From Holacanthus passer (Eukaryota > Chordata > Actinopteri > Pomacanthidae), in the NCBI GenBank assembly GCA_025331565.1, contig JAFREQ010000037.1, positions 1,364,001-1,428,000 of the forward strand: a DNA stretch of 64,000 nucleotides, written 5' to 3'. Below are positions 46,763-59,319 of the stretch, in pieces. How positions within the stretch are numbered: position 1 is the stretch's first letter; the number at the start of each line of letters is the position of its first letter. The notes beneath the pieces are model-generated. The model was not told the origin of the DNA. It ran no database searches and saw only the letters and a program-made list of their open reading frames with translations. The translations under genes and the position numbers were made by a program.

Positions 46763-49739
46763 CTGTATGTGAATGGAAAAACCACACAGAGAGAAGAGGG
46801 AGAGTTTACGTGTAAGTGTGTGTGTTGGAGGGAAAGAAAGAAAAAAAAAAGAGGATGCAATGAGACACAGAAAGCAGGGGAAGATGGATGCAGCACATTC
46901 CCATCCTCCCTATTCTGCATAGTGTGCCACAATGAGAGTGAGGGTTTACATAACCCAGCACAGCTCCTAAGCACACATTTAATTACAAATGGGGATTAGG
47001 GAGCGACGGCATAATGTTCTAAGCAGCGAAAAAACGGAAACGAACAGATCGTTTTAAAGTGCAGGAGGATCTGTTGTTCTCCCGGGTAAACATTGTCAAA
47101 CAAATCTGTCTCTCTGCCGATGCCTCTCCGGCATTTTCAACGATTCAGTCAACAGTTTGTACTTCTATCCCTCTGTCTCCTGCTCTGTCTATCAGCTACT
47201 ATATCAGCCTTTTCTTGCTCCTTTCATTTTCATGCACTGTATGAATGTGTGGAGCCGAGTTGCGTCAGGCACTACTGGCATACTGTTCCAGCACATGGGG
47301 ACAACTGTCAGCTCTCCGTGTGTCTGTCTTCTGGCGCTGGAGGCAGGAAACACCATCTTTAATGGCAGGCAACTCAAATCTCCTCTCTAGGAGAGGAGAG
47401 GAGAGGACATTTCACTCTGCATTTCTTCTCCTGCATGTGTTCAGGGAAATTACCACAGCTGGCATCCACAAGAATTAAAATTCAATCTACGTGACCTCCA
47501 ATCAGTTAGGATCTTCTCTCTGCAAAACCATCATCTCAGCAAATGGAGAGGGGACGAATAAGAGGATAGTGAAATTTGGATGAATCCATTTCAGGTTGGA
47601 GGGGAAAAAAACCTTTCCCAGTGTCGTGGAGCAACACTGTCTGTGGATGAACCACAGAAAAAATATGTGACAGGCTTGATAACGCAGAAGATACCAAAAC
47701 TCATTATTCTGCTCAATTCAACGATTATTCAACAACAGCGGGAAGCAGATAAGTGTTAAAAGACAAATGGAACAAAGCTGAGATGAGGGAAGAGAAGGGC
47801 CTGTTTTTTGTTGTTGGGACTGGGAAAAAAAATGCAGGCCCGGGCATTTTCTACACCCGGCACAATACAAGCACGTTTCGGCTTCAACTGAAATCGGATT
47901 AATTTGGCACGCTTCCCTAGGCTGCAAAACTGCAAAACAAGTCCAACACACAAACATGCGGGCGCACCACATCTCAGCAGTTAGGCTTAGGTATGTATTT
48001 GTGCAGCTATGTATCATAAGCTGAAGAAAAATATAAAAGAAAAGTGTAGCCATGTAAGAACAAAAAGCTTGAACACATTCGCTTAAAAACCCAGACTAAC
48101 ACATTTTATTGCCTTGAATTTATATTCAATTCTCAAAAGCACTCTGTGTAATCTAACAATCTGTGGTGCATTACAGGGCTTCGTCTCGACACCGGCTACT
48201 GCAGAAATCTTTTGAAAATGAGCCGGTTCCTTTACCGACGTATGACGGAATCCACAGGAAGGATCAGATATGTATGTTGTGACATGCACCTATTGTTTTC
48301 AGAGGCTCAGCATGCAGTAAAAAAAAATCTAGCAGCATGTCAGCTCACCTTGACACATCTATTCTAAACTTAGTCAAACAGTTTCTGGCGTCACAGCGAC
48401 TGCTGACACCTTTCAAGACATTAGGACTTAAAAATATATTATTTTTTACCCATGAGGAAATATGCTATATTCATCATTCAGTTTGACATATGGCGACATA
48501 TTCTTTATCTTTTTTTTTTTTTCTAGAGGTATAGGCCTGTCAATCATGAGGTACGCTTGTTAGTCACACCCCAAAAGAGGAAGCGAGCATTTCCTGTGTT
48601 GAGAAGAGACAGGTGATTTATCATGAGGCATGCACACGTGGTGAATAGATAGAAAATGATACATAAAATATCATTGACTCACCGGTCACTAACAGTCCTA
48701 GACTTATTGGTATCACTCTAAAATGGGTATGATATAGTAGCATTAGCTGTAATGGTGAACTGCAGGTGCAGCTGCCACTGATGCTTCAAATCTACCACCT
48801 GCAGTGCCCCACAGATGCATCACAGAGGCATCATGTGCTAAATGATGCGTATCAGCCACTACCACCACAGAGCCGGTGAGCCTTTACTGTCTCTCAGTAT
48901 GGGCAGCAAAAGCTCACACAGTGCATTTTAAAGCAAGAAAAAAAGTCTAACTTAATGTATATTACATGCATTTGTGGCACATACTGCTGTCGAACACTTT
49001 ACATATGACATGAATTGAAGTGTTGTTTGACAAGGCTGATTGGTCAACCACTCCTCTCCAGCTAATTCCTCCCCTCATCTGTCTCTATTCTTAATCCCTA
49101 TAACCCAGCCCCTCCCTTTTTCTACTTTCACTCTCTTTTCTCCATTTTCCTCATCTTTCCCATCCTCCATTTTACACCCCCTCCCCTCTTTGTCCTGTGT
49201 ATGTATGCGAGCGCCGGCCTGTTAGTCAGGGCAGACCTTGAAGTGTCATTTTCTCTGTCTGCGGAGATAAATGTCCCAGCAAAGGTGCTTATCACCCGTT
49301 TACACTGAGAAGCGGGGCTGGGAAGAGGCAAGGGCGAGAGCAAGACGAAGGTTAAAAGGAGTGCAGCGGGCAGGAAGAGGAAGGGAAGGGTCATAGACGT
49401 GCAGCGGATTTTTAAAAACTATTATCGTTCCATAAAAAGAAAGGGAGCCGGAGACAGAAACACAAACACAGAACTCGGTCACTTTCTACAAATTCAGCTG
49501 TCTGGTGGTGAGGGAAGAGGGAGATGAAACCATTTTCCCTCCAAGTGACAGAGCTAAGGGCACCGCCGAATGCTTAATCATGATTCCTCGGCTTCTAAAG
49601 GCTTCCTCACCCCTCCCTCTCTGGCTGGATATCTACTTTATGATAACACGGGCAAAGAATCTGGAAGACTCCAGTTGTACATTTCATTCTATTGCACTCA
49701 GCGACAATGGCTTTCTCCAAATGCCAACAGCTAAGCTGG

Positions 49740-49763
49740 AAAAAAAAAAAAAAAAAAAAAAAA
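49740..49763. repeat. Poly(A) run, 24 nt
   Basis: Homopolymer A. Confidence 0.95.
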
Positions 49764-51199
49764 GGTGAGTGTCTGTGCAGCGTGTACTCAGACAGCTGCA
49801 TGGTTATCAACCTTGAAGTGATGTTCTTTTATTCAAACCAAATTGTCAAGCGTTAAGACGGGAGCTTTATACTGCATGCATCATCTCATCCTGCCAAACA
49901 GAAATATGACCTTGGAGATGACACCACAGACATTTACTAATTCTTCCTCTTTATTTTTTTCTTCTCTTCGTAAAAGCGTTGTTGGCCTTCACCCTACCAT
50001 GATTGATACACTTTGTCAGGTTGAAACCATGCGAATGATGAGTGAAGTGAATTGATTCAATAACTGGAGACACAAAAAATAAAAGCAAAAGCAAATAAAC
50101 AAAAATCCTGTTTTCAAGTATAAACTATAATGACTATTTCTTGACTGGTAAAGGAAGAAGCCACCATATATAAACCAAATGTGCCAAGGTTCATATGTGA
50201 ACTCGGGGACATATAACATAGGAACACAGCCAGAGCCAAACCTTGGGTTCAGGATTTTAAGCAGTATTTTGCTAAAGCTATAAAAATGTCATCAATCATC
50301 AAAAAAGAAAAGCATATGAGTATGTTGGAAATCAGACTGACGACTAGACTTGGTGAGTACAACTACATACAGTAAAGCTAGAATGGAAATTAAAGATGCA
50401 TTAACAAAGAGAATAGTGTAATATTTTGGTTGCATGTTTTTGTGTGAAAAATGTCATATGTAAGTGCATACGTGTGTATATGTGAAAAATATGATGAAAG
50501 AAAGAACACCAGCTAGAGGTCGCAGAGGTCTGCTTGACATGTGGAATCAAAATCATATGTGGCAGTAATTGGTACCTGACCTAAAGAAATTACTCACACA
50601 AAGGCAGCTACACAGCCACGCAGGGGCTATTATAGAGCTTGAAGATTAAGGGAGACTTTCAGAAGATCAAGTCCCCCCTCCCACCCCCCTGCTGAGGGTG
50701 GAAAAGGCATTTAGACAAGCATTTAAATTATGCCACTCTAACACTGTTGGACCTGGCTTTTAGCATATCTGAGGGACTGACCTCATCTGAATACAAATGG
50801 GTTTTGGAAAATGGAGAGTGGGTGCAGAGGGTGCAGAGATGGTGCAGTGGGAGACCCCATAGACTTGGAATAATATTTCTCATACTTCTGCCCTTTCAGC
50901 TACGCCCCCACACTTTCCTATTATTTCAAGAATAGATTAATTATTGTTAACAGCACAATAATTATGGCCACCAAAGAGTTAATCATAGAACATGTAAGAC
51001 TCTTGGTCACAGCTTACTGAAATAGGTGCTGTTCATGCTGTGGGGTTAGCAACATGAAAGCATCTGTGTTATGATGGTCCCTTTTTGAAATGTATGATTT
51101 CATTTCTGTTGTCGTTTGCAATAGAAAGATCTGCCAGAACAGATGATTAGTAGATCATCTGCAAAATAAAGTGTATTCTTGAAATAAGAACTGCTTTCT

Positions 51200-51669
51200 T
51201 CACTTTTTAAACATAAACATAAATGAAACAGAATGTGATAATTTGCTAATCCTTTTTGACTTACACTGAATTAAAAACAGTATAAAGACAATATATTTAA
51301 TGTTTTACTTCATCAGCTTCATAGATTTTTGTAAAATATGTGCTCATTCTGAATTTGATGGCAGCAACATGTTTCAAACAAGTTGGGACCGGAGCAACAA
51401 AAGACTGTGAAAGTTGTGGACTGATCCAAAAACACCTGTTTGGATCATTCCACAGGTAAACAGGTTCATTGGTAACAGGTGATAGTATCATGATTGGGTA
51501 TGAAAGGTTCATCCTGGAAAGACTCAGTCGTTCACAAGCGAGGATGGAGAGAGGTTCAACACTTTGTGAACACATGATTGAAGAAAGGAGATTACTACAT
51601 GGGCTCAGGAACACTGTTTTCATGAACATTTTACAGAGAGACTCATCTTTTTTGGAATTGTGGTTGTAT
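51200..51669 (-). mobile_element. Internally deleted Tc1-like DNA transposon remnant
   Basis: The plus-strand text contains GAAACAGAATGTGATAATTT, GCTAATCCTTTTTGACTTAC, ATTCTGAATTTGATGGCAGC, ACATGTTTCAAACAAGTTGG, CAACAAAAGACTGTGAAAGT, TTCACAAGCGAGGATGGAGA and the terminus TTTGGAATTGTGGTTGTA at 51669. It shares about 170 bp with the copy at 2935-3198, inverted. A transposase-region segment (CACATGATTGAAGAAAGGAG) is directly fused to terminal sequence, indicating a large internal deletion. No functional transposase remains. Confidence 0.7.
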
Positions 51670-53682
51670 AATGTTGCACCCAAGTTACAAGATTCAATTT
51701 AACAAGGTGGTGAGCATCAGTGTCATCCAATCTCTGTTCTGTCATTACAACCTATGATTAAAGTGTGAAAGCCATGTGGCAACCTATTATTTCACTGCCA
51801 CAATGAATGAACATCGAACAAAATCAGCTCCATGGTCTGTGTGTTCTGGTGTTTCTATCTTTGTGAGAATCAATTTGATTGATGTGATTAAGACGTGCAT
51901 GAGTTTAGGCAGAAATGTAATGAAAAACAGTCACAATCAATCGATGGGTCAGATAAATAAATATGACTTAAAATCAAATTGAACGAAAATTATACGAATG
52001 AAGCAGTGAATCAGTCAATGGATGGTAGTTTAAACGGTGCATCGCCTCCAGTAAGAACATCATGAAAGAGGAATCCAGCACTACAATGAGTGATGTCAGC
52101 GCTGATCTGCGGTGGACACACTTCCAGCCATCAGCTCAGGCCCACAGCCATCACTACTCCTCTCCACTGACAGTAGGGAAAACACAAGCACTTACTGTAC
52201 TTGGGCGGTGGCATCTTGTCAGAGAAAATGCAATATGCATTAGACACAATCCAATCTGTCTCCAGTGGATTGCTGTGTGTGTGTGCGTGTGTGTGTGTGG
52301 TCCTGACTGTGCACGTGAGTCTGATTACGTGCGTCTGCATGTGTGTGTAGATGCGGCAGAAAGACAGAAAGAGGAGAGTCTCAGTGGGATCGCTTGGCGC
52401 TGGGCTGGCACACCGTCAGACAAACACACTTCATTACAGGCCTATTTACCTGATTAACTGGGCTACTTTATCAGCCGCACAGCGCTGTGAAACACACGAC
52501 TGTCAGCAACACCCCGGCTCCCTAAAAGCTCCCCTCCTACACCCACACAAATGGACCCAACACACAGTCTGCAAACAAAAAGCCTGACTTACCGACTGAC
52601 TGTTTGAATGACTGATTTGCTCGCCGAATCAAAGCAGCGCGCATGAATTCCCGTCTCTTGGCAGAGTCAGCGGATGACATCAGAATAGGTTCATTGCCAA
52701 GTAGGTTTTCACATACGAGGAATTTGCCTTGGTGTTTGGTGCATAACAAATAGACCTCCCTGTAGACTTGAATTAATGTCACCACTTTCAAGTTAGACTC
52801 AAATACGACCTGAATAATCTGTTGTACTTGAGTTTTCCTTATGGGGAATAACATTTGGGTAACCTTTTCATGTAATGGAATGTAACAATCAAAAAGGAAT
52901 AAGGCCTCGAGCTGCCTCCCAAAGACGAGAGAGAGAGGACAAAGCCCATCTTGAAACATTATCATTACAGGAGGGTAATGATTTCCTTTCTCTTTGCTTT
53001 CTGTGGATCTGACTGCAGGCTATTTGAGAGGAAAATCATTTTACAGCATCACTTTTTAAAGTGCTATACCCAACTAAACCTGTATGCCTGATTCAACTCA
53101 ATTAGACATATCCCACGCAGACGGAGCGCTGACACAAACAACCTTTTTGCACTTTAGTAAATGATTAAAGCTGGCGCAGCAGAAGACAATAAAAACAGTT
53201 TACAAATTAAAGAAATGACATATCAGTTCCACAGTCATCGTCAACAGTGGGTAAGGGCAACAATTTCCCCTCCAACCATGTTAATACATGTGTTGTATTT
53301 TAAGTAAGCAGCTTCTCTCTTCTCTTTGCCACGTGTGCCTGTCAGGGCTGCACCGAGCCGAGCCGCCCCATTTGAATTCAGATCACACGGCAGACGGGGT
53401 TTTGGCAGGGCCATGCTCCCGGTCACAACCCAGACGAGAGGGGTCCATCAGGGCCAGGACCCCGGTATCATACCTGCATGGGGCGTTGGCTCTGTCTGGC
53501 TGGTACAATAACACACACAAACTCAAGCTTTGGCAGTCATAAAGAGGCATTCTTAATCATGTCTGGATCAATGGATGCTAACATATATATAGGGTGCAGA
53601 AACGTGGTCGCACAAAAACAGCAAACAAAGACATTCATTGCTTTTTATACGTCATATTCAGTATGTTCACATATTCATAATA

Positions 53683-53711
53683 CACCCACACACACACATA
53701 CACACACACAG
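53683..53711. repeat. (CA)n microsatellite
   Basis: CA units with one CATA interruption. Confidence 0.88.
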
Positions 53712-53824
53712 TGGCTGGCTCCCATGCTGACACTACATCTGTTTGTGTGATACCACGGCAGACCTCTGATCACAGGTGCTGTCGTGTCTCATGGGCTGGG
53801 TTAAAGAAGACATGCCAAACAGAG

Positions 53825-53825
53825 G

Positions 53826-53857
<32 letters not shown>

Positions 53858-53870
53858 AAGAGAGAGAGAG
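53825..53870. repeat. (GT)n then (GA)n compound microsatellite
   Basis: GT units for ~22 bp, then GAGAGAGAGAAAGAGAGAGA; the purine-rich tract continues to about 53960. Confidence 0.88.
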
Positions 53871-55519
53871 CGGAGGAGGGAGAGGGTTTAAGAGGGAGAT
53901 GCAGAAAGTAAAAGAAAGGGAGGGATTTCAAGACGAGCGAGTGAAAAAGAGACAGAGAGTAAAAGAAAAACAGACACACCAGAGATAAGAGACAGGAATC
54001 ATCTGTATACTAAACCTGGCACAGGTAGCAGGTAGAAAACAGAGCAGACACGAGCGCTGTTGTCTGTTAGTTGTCGCCTGGCACGATCTTTGATCTCCTC
54101 AAACAGTCTAAAATATCTGTCAGGTTGTATTTTCGTTCTGGTAAACAGAGCAAGGAAAATTGCTGGCTTTTTAGCTCCCAGTGGAAAAGAGGAAATTACA
54201 CAGAGCAACGTGCTCCATTCAATACAAATATGACGAAATCATCTGGAGACTCTGATCATTCCATTATTTGAGTTCCAAAAATATCACGAGCGCAAAATGT
54301 GCTGAAACGGCTTCCATGAGGCCTGGGTTTTCTCAAGTTATAAAAATCAACAATGGTACGAGAGGAGGGGGTTTTGTACTTCGAGTCTTGGTGCTGTAGA
54401 AAAATGAAATTCCTGAGAGGAGCATATGCTCTTAGCTGGATGTTAAATGTGTGACTAATAACAATGTGACTTAAATGTCAGTTTTACAATCAGCAAGTCA
54501 AAAGTTTCCAGATAAGGTCTAAAATATTAGAACTGATTGTGATATTTATAGTTTAATATTTGAACTGCCTGGGTGTGCCCTGTCTGGCATGGCAAGTAAA
54601 ATAAACTTATGGGCATTACTTAAAAAACAAAACAAAAAACTAAGAATTAAAGGTTTGTGAGATGCATGTGAGGTGTCAAAATGAGAGAAACTGAACAAGC
54701 ACCAGTGTTGTTCTCAACTGAGCTGGTTTTAAAAGAAGGTAAAATATATGAACGGTGTCACTAGAGGACATTTTTACATTTTACTTCACTCATGTTGACT
54801 TTTCATATTTTGATTATTTGATTGGCGATATTTTCTGTAAACTGTGTTTTCCAACATGTATCAATCTGAATCATTTTTAAAGCCTTCTATATAAAGCCAT
54901 AAATATGTAATGGGGAAACCATTAATTACCATTGTAATAAAGCAATTAAATACCCACCAGGTGCAATTAGTAGTTTTAGACTGTAAACTCCCCCCAAGCT
55001 GCTAAAACTGAGAAATGGCCTCAGTGTCGTAAATGGTTTCTACAAGTCTGTGCAAATCATGAACCAAACAGATGATATTTAAATGTAAAAAGACACATGC
55101 ACAACTTAAAAAGTCTAAATCAAACATGGGGGCTGTGGTACAGTCGTCCATTTCTCCCTCTAAAATATACGTGTTGCAGCTTTTCCGTCCTTTAAAAATC
55201 ACTGGCACAGTTGGAAAAATTTTCTGGCACACAGAAAGTGACAAAACAAACAAATTTAACAGCAAAATATTAAACTTTCTCCTGATCTTTGTGCCAAACA
55301 AAGTAATGATGATTGAACGTGATGCCAAAAGAACTTGTTTTCTTGAGGGCAAACTTAGATCTGGGGAGCCTATAGTTTACTGAAGTCACATGATCTCTAC
55401 TTAACATCTTAACATATACAAGGAAGAATAAAGAAGAATAAAACCATTATCCACCTCCTGCTGTAGTAGGATCCAATGGAGTATAGTAGTAAGATTGGTC
55501 ATGGCAGCTTAAGTATATA

Positions 55520-55582
55520 TATGTACAATTGGATTGCATTAGACTGCACAGGTGTACCTAATAAAGTGGCCACTGAGTGTAT
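55520..55582 (+). repeat. Common fish repeat end (ACAGGTGTACCTAATAAAGT)
   Basis: ATTGCATTAGACTGCACAGG followed by TGTACCTAATAAAGTGGCCA and CTGAGTGTATAATT is a very frequent repeat terminus in teleost genomes. Upstream sequence is too diverged to place the start. Confidence 0.55.
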
Positions 55583-56299
55583 AATTGATAGAGACCACTT
55601 TGGTTTTACTGATGCGAGGAGTCTCTGATTTCACGTATTTAAATACTGATGCAATGTAACAAATACTTCTAACACCTCCCAAAGAAATCCATTTCAATTA
55701 AATAATATCACAAAAAAAAGCTGATCTCAACAAACAGTTTTGAACAAAATAACAAAAGAGCTTATTTACATTCCAACAGAAAAGTCGCCAGCAAAGGCCA
55801 ATCATTGTAATGTAAATGCATAACCTTTGTGACGCTCCCCGGGAGAGGGCTGATCTCTATCATTTCACCCCTTGTCTCATCATACAAGCACAGTTCTCTG
55901 TTGCACTGTATAGCACATTTGAGATCAATAGCGAGCGCCATGTGTGAATACATCTCAGTGGTTGTTTGATATTGTCACTGGGGAGCTCCAGGGGCTGCTT
56001 AAAAGCATGGAGGAGAGGGAAAATAAACCATTCTACCAGCATGACTAATAATATTCCATTCGTTCCAAAGTGTTGCACATTCGTTTTGAAAAAAAAAAAA
56101 AGAAAGAAAATACCACACGTCGTTTCAAGCCCAGCTTTTCAAAATCAAAGCGGTTTCTTCATCTCGAGGGCTACTGTTTTTGAAGCAGACAAGAATTAGC
56201 TTCAGAAATATTCCAGCCTGAACTGTAACGCTAGTAACCATTAGAGAACGTAGAAGCTAATGAAATCAGACTCATTTGTAAATTTAGTGCGCCGACATC

Positions 56300-56950
56300 C
56301 AGACCTTGTGCTATTTGCAGATGATGTTGTCGTCCTGGTTTTATCAGACTGTGACCTCCCTTGTGAAGAGTGCAGCTGAGGGTCAAACAGTCAGAATGAG
56401 GGCAGGGAAATGGGTGGTCTGCTCAGATCAGGTGAGCTCTTGTTCACAAGTGATTGTAGAGACGGCAAAAGTGAAAGCAGACATTTTATTGTAGCAGAAG
56501 GGTTGTCTTCACTGTGGTGGAGAAAGAGGGAACTCCACATGAAAACTCTCAATTTACTGCTCTGTTCTCTACGGCCCTTCACCTGTGGTTGCATGCTTTG
56601 GGTAAGACCAAAAAAAATATGCTGATACAAACAGTCTGAGATGAGGTTCCTCCTTTGGCTCAGTCCACATGAGAGAGTGAGCAGTTCAGCAAATGGAGAA
56701 GGCTCCGATATCGAGCTGCTGTGCCTCTGGGCTGACAGGAGCTCTGGCTCAGGTGGTTCAGGTCTGACCACAGAGCAGACCCAGAACACGCCGGAGGGAC
56801 TGCTGATCCTGAGTTGGACGAAGATGAAGGGGGAAAGAATCCCTAGACTGCTCTGTCTACAGCTGTCTGTCTACCACTGAGATCCCGACCTTGACAAGCG
56901 CCTAGAAGAGGCAAGAGACTAGGTGATGGTTGGGTGGATGGAAGATCCCA
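56300..56950 (+). pseudogene. Decayed LINE fragment (Rex1/Babar- or RTE-like, FADD box) with 3' end
   Basis: DLVLFADDVVVLVLSDCDL is readable around 56302-56358, with the FADD catalytic box at 56314-56325. Downstream, VGCMLWVRPKK-like and later segments are out of frame. The region 56880-56935 (GATCCCGACCTTGACAAGCG, then GGTTGGGTGGATGGAAGA) resembles the ...CCCGGATAAGCGG...GATGG 3' end of fish LINEs of this kind. No open frame longer than about 80 codons remains. The clade assignment is tentative. Confidence 0.6.
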
Positions 56951-58935
56951 AAGGATGCTCTAAAAACATTTGTAGGATCATGACACGGACCATACTTTTG
57001 TGTATCCTTCAATTGTACTTCAGTCTAGAGGGAATTCTGCTTTTAGGACTGTGTCTATGACTGTGTCCATTCAAAAGCTCCCAGAGGCAACAGACGAAGG
57101 CAGGAAGTCCTAACAGAGGATGGTTTGAAACTTACAAATACAATTTCCAACACTGCCCCAATTTGTAGCAACATTCCTCCACACAACAAAACTGACCAGG
57201 AGGGATTCAACTAGTGTTTGAAGCAAGAAAGAAAAAAAAACGGAGGCAGGCATTCAGTCAGCAACATCAGCACATTTTACCAGACCTCAAGTCTCAATGT
57301 GTAAAGTAAAAAAAAATCAACTGCTCAACAGACTGAAGCTTTGTTCTACAGCTCCAGAACTGGAGGGCAGACTGGCGCCCTCTTGGGTTATCAACCAGCG
57401 GCTACAGCACTGACTGAGCGCAGAGGTCCGACCATGCAGAGCCCCGTGTGTGGGAGGAGATGGGATAGGACGGAAGACGAAGAAGGAGAAGAGGAAGAAG
57501 AAGCAATGAGGGGAACTGGCAGTCTGAGATTATGAGTGTGTGGAACGTTAGGGACTGATGACTTAATGTTTTCTTCATGTGGGTAGAAGGTCAGTGAGGC
57601 ACACTGGTTCTGTTTGAGTATTTCTTAGCCAGCACACTGCTGCCTTAACAGCTGCCTTTTTCCCCTTTTGTGCTGATAAAACACCATGGGATTGCTACCA
57701 AAATAGATACAACAGTTCGGCTAAGACAAGGTTAACTCGATCAGACAGCCTCAGCCTCCTAACTCCACTCCCACTGGAAGTTTTGCTCTTTCACAATAGG
57801 ACAAGACATGTGCTGTACACTGTTACAATGTGGAATCAACTTTTCTTGTATTATTTATGACGTGAGCATTTTGAACATCTATGTTTTGCTTCTTCTGAAT
57901 TTCATCTTTTTTCAAAAAGGTAAAAGATCTAGAGATGAATTCTTTCACATGCACATTAACATCACGGCAAGGACATGTTTCCGTCCTGACAATGCCTACG
58001 ATAGTCTCTGAAACAGACCTTCCTCAGTGCAAGGTACATGTTGATCCCTAGTCTCCTTTGGCTTTCTTTAATCATTAACAACACATTATCATCCTACCAG
58101 CCTCCCACAGTCACACTCACACACTGGTCGTAACAACTTACTCTCCATTTACTCATTATTCCTCCAACAAGTATATTTCTTTACACACCTCAAGTTCTTA
58201 GGAAAGGACTCAAAGCCCTCTACTGAACCCCCTGAAAATCTCTGTAAAATAGTGAAGAAGTGAAGGACAATCTGAACAATAGTCCGATAACACACTCTCC
58301 CACAGCTCGGAGTGTCCCTATCTCCACCGTCTCATAAAAACTTAATGCGTCCAAGCTCTTAAAACCCAGACAAGGAGAGCCCATTTCACCAGCCGAGAGA
58401 AGTTCAATTTCACTGCAGAACCTTCTCCAGCAGAAAAAAGGCGTCGCTTTTCCAAAGCCACTTGGCAGAAAAGTGAAATCCTATTAAATCTTTCAGCAAA
58501 GCTTCCATAAATATTGTGAGGGAAGTGTCCCAAGTCACACTTCTTGTCTGACTGCTGAAACAGAGCAGTGTCCACATCCTTGGAAAAGCTATTGTTAGCA
58601 GATAGAGGCGACATCATTGCCTTTACAACCATCTTTAAGATACCTGAAAAGATATTTCAACTTTGACAAAACTGCTGTCAACATTTTGCATCTTGTAACC
58701 CGCACAGACATACAGTTAGAAAGTCACACAGCACTACTCCTTAAGCACACTGGCCAAATAGATTTCTCAGCACGTAAAAGGAGTCCAGCTGCTGTGCCCT
58801 CTTTAAAAAGTCCTTTACCAACAAATCAATAAGCCTCCTGACAAACCCAATAAGATTTTAAAATGATCGCTATAAGAGAGAAAACACCACACCACCAACA
58901 CCACGGAGAGGAATGACTTGGAAAGAAGCCCTCAC

Positions 58936-59319
58936 CTCTTTCACAGGTACTATCCCAGAAGCCGGTTCCAGTACAGTCGCAGATGAAGCGGTTCCATCCT
59001 TCCTTACACGCTCCGTTGTTCTTGCAGGGGTTGCTGTCGCACTGTTTCCCCGTCATCTTGCTACAGGAAGACTTGATGCCGGTCATGTTCTGGGACTGAG
59101 CTATCTGCCGGATGTCCTTGCTGCGTCCGTCGATGAACAGATCCCGCACGCAGCCCACGTAGCCGTAGTTGAGCATAGCGGTCCAGAGCTCCGTGGGGAG
59201 CACCAGGCCCACCCGGTTGTCAGGCAGTCCACCCAGATAAAGGTCCCCCTCCAGGTCCAGGATCTCATTTTCCCCGCTGGCTGTGAAAGGGGTCCGACGG
59301 CTGTTTACTGAGATGATGC
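58936..59319 (-). CDS. nrxn3: Neurexin alpha exon: second half of LNS3 plus EGF-B
   Basis: A 384-nt exon, phase 1 in and phase 1 out. The acceptor is CTGCAG before GCATCATC and the donor is GTGAGG after GAAAGAG. It encodes ISVNSRRTPFTASGE, LYLGGLP, LPTELWTAMLNYGYVGC and DLFIDGRSKDIRQ, which complete LNS3. It then encodes EGF-B with the six expected cysteines (QC, PC, AC, IC, DC, TC; for example CDSNPCKNNGAC and WNRFICDCTGTG). The string LPTELWTAMLNYGYVGC is the best nrxn3 signature in the window, because NRXN1 and NRXN2 differ there. An NMT glycosylation sequon sits just before EGF-B. The exon is symmetric, so skipping it would keep frame, although it would break LNS3. A 21.7 kb intron separates it from the next exon. 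Confidence 0.96.

Larger units (their letters stand above)
37276..58935 (-). other. Neurexin large intron (21660 bp) between EGF-B and LNS4
   Basis: Largest complete intron of the window. It contains repeats listed separately: a teleost repeat at 39280-39880, a microsatellite cluster at 41927-42867, a tRNA-derived SINE at 45445-45608, a Tc1-like remnant at 51200-51669, a repeat end at 55520-55582 and a LINE remnant at 56300-56950. Stretches 43000-45400, 47000-51000 and 52000-55500 show only scattered short ORFs and simple repeats. A short GC-richer block lies at 53330-53490 without an identifiable coding frame. No exon fitting the neurexin frame was found. Confidence 0.85.

Noticed and set aside
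53330..53490. Possible alternative neurexin exon in the large intron
   Set aside because: GC-rich with a CAG/GTATGA donor-like site on the gene strand, but no acceptor and no neurexin-like frame that would keep phase 1 to phase 1.
58913..59311. 132-codon plus-strand open frame
   Set aside because: Antisense shadow of the LNS3/EGF-B exon.
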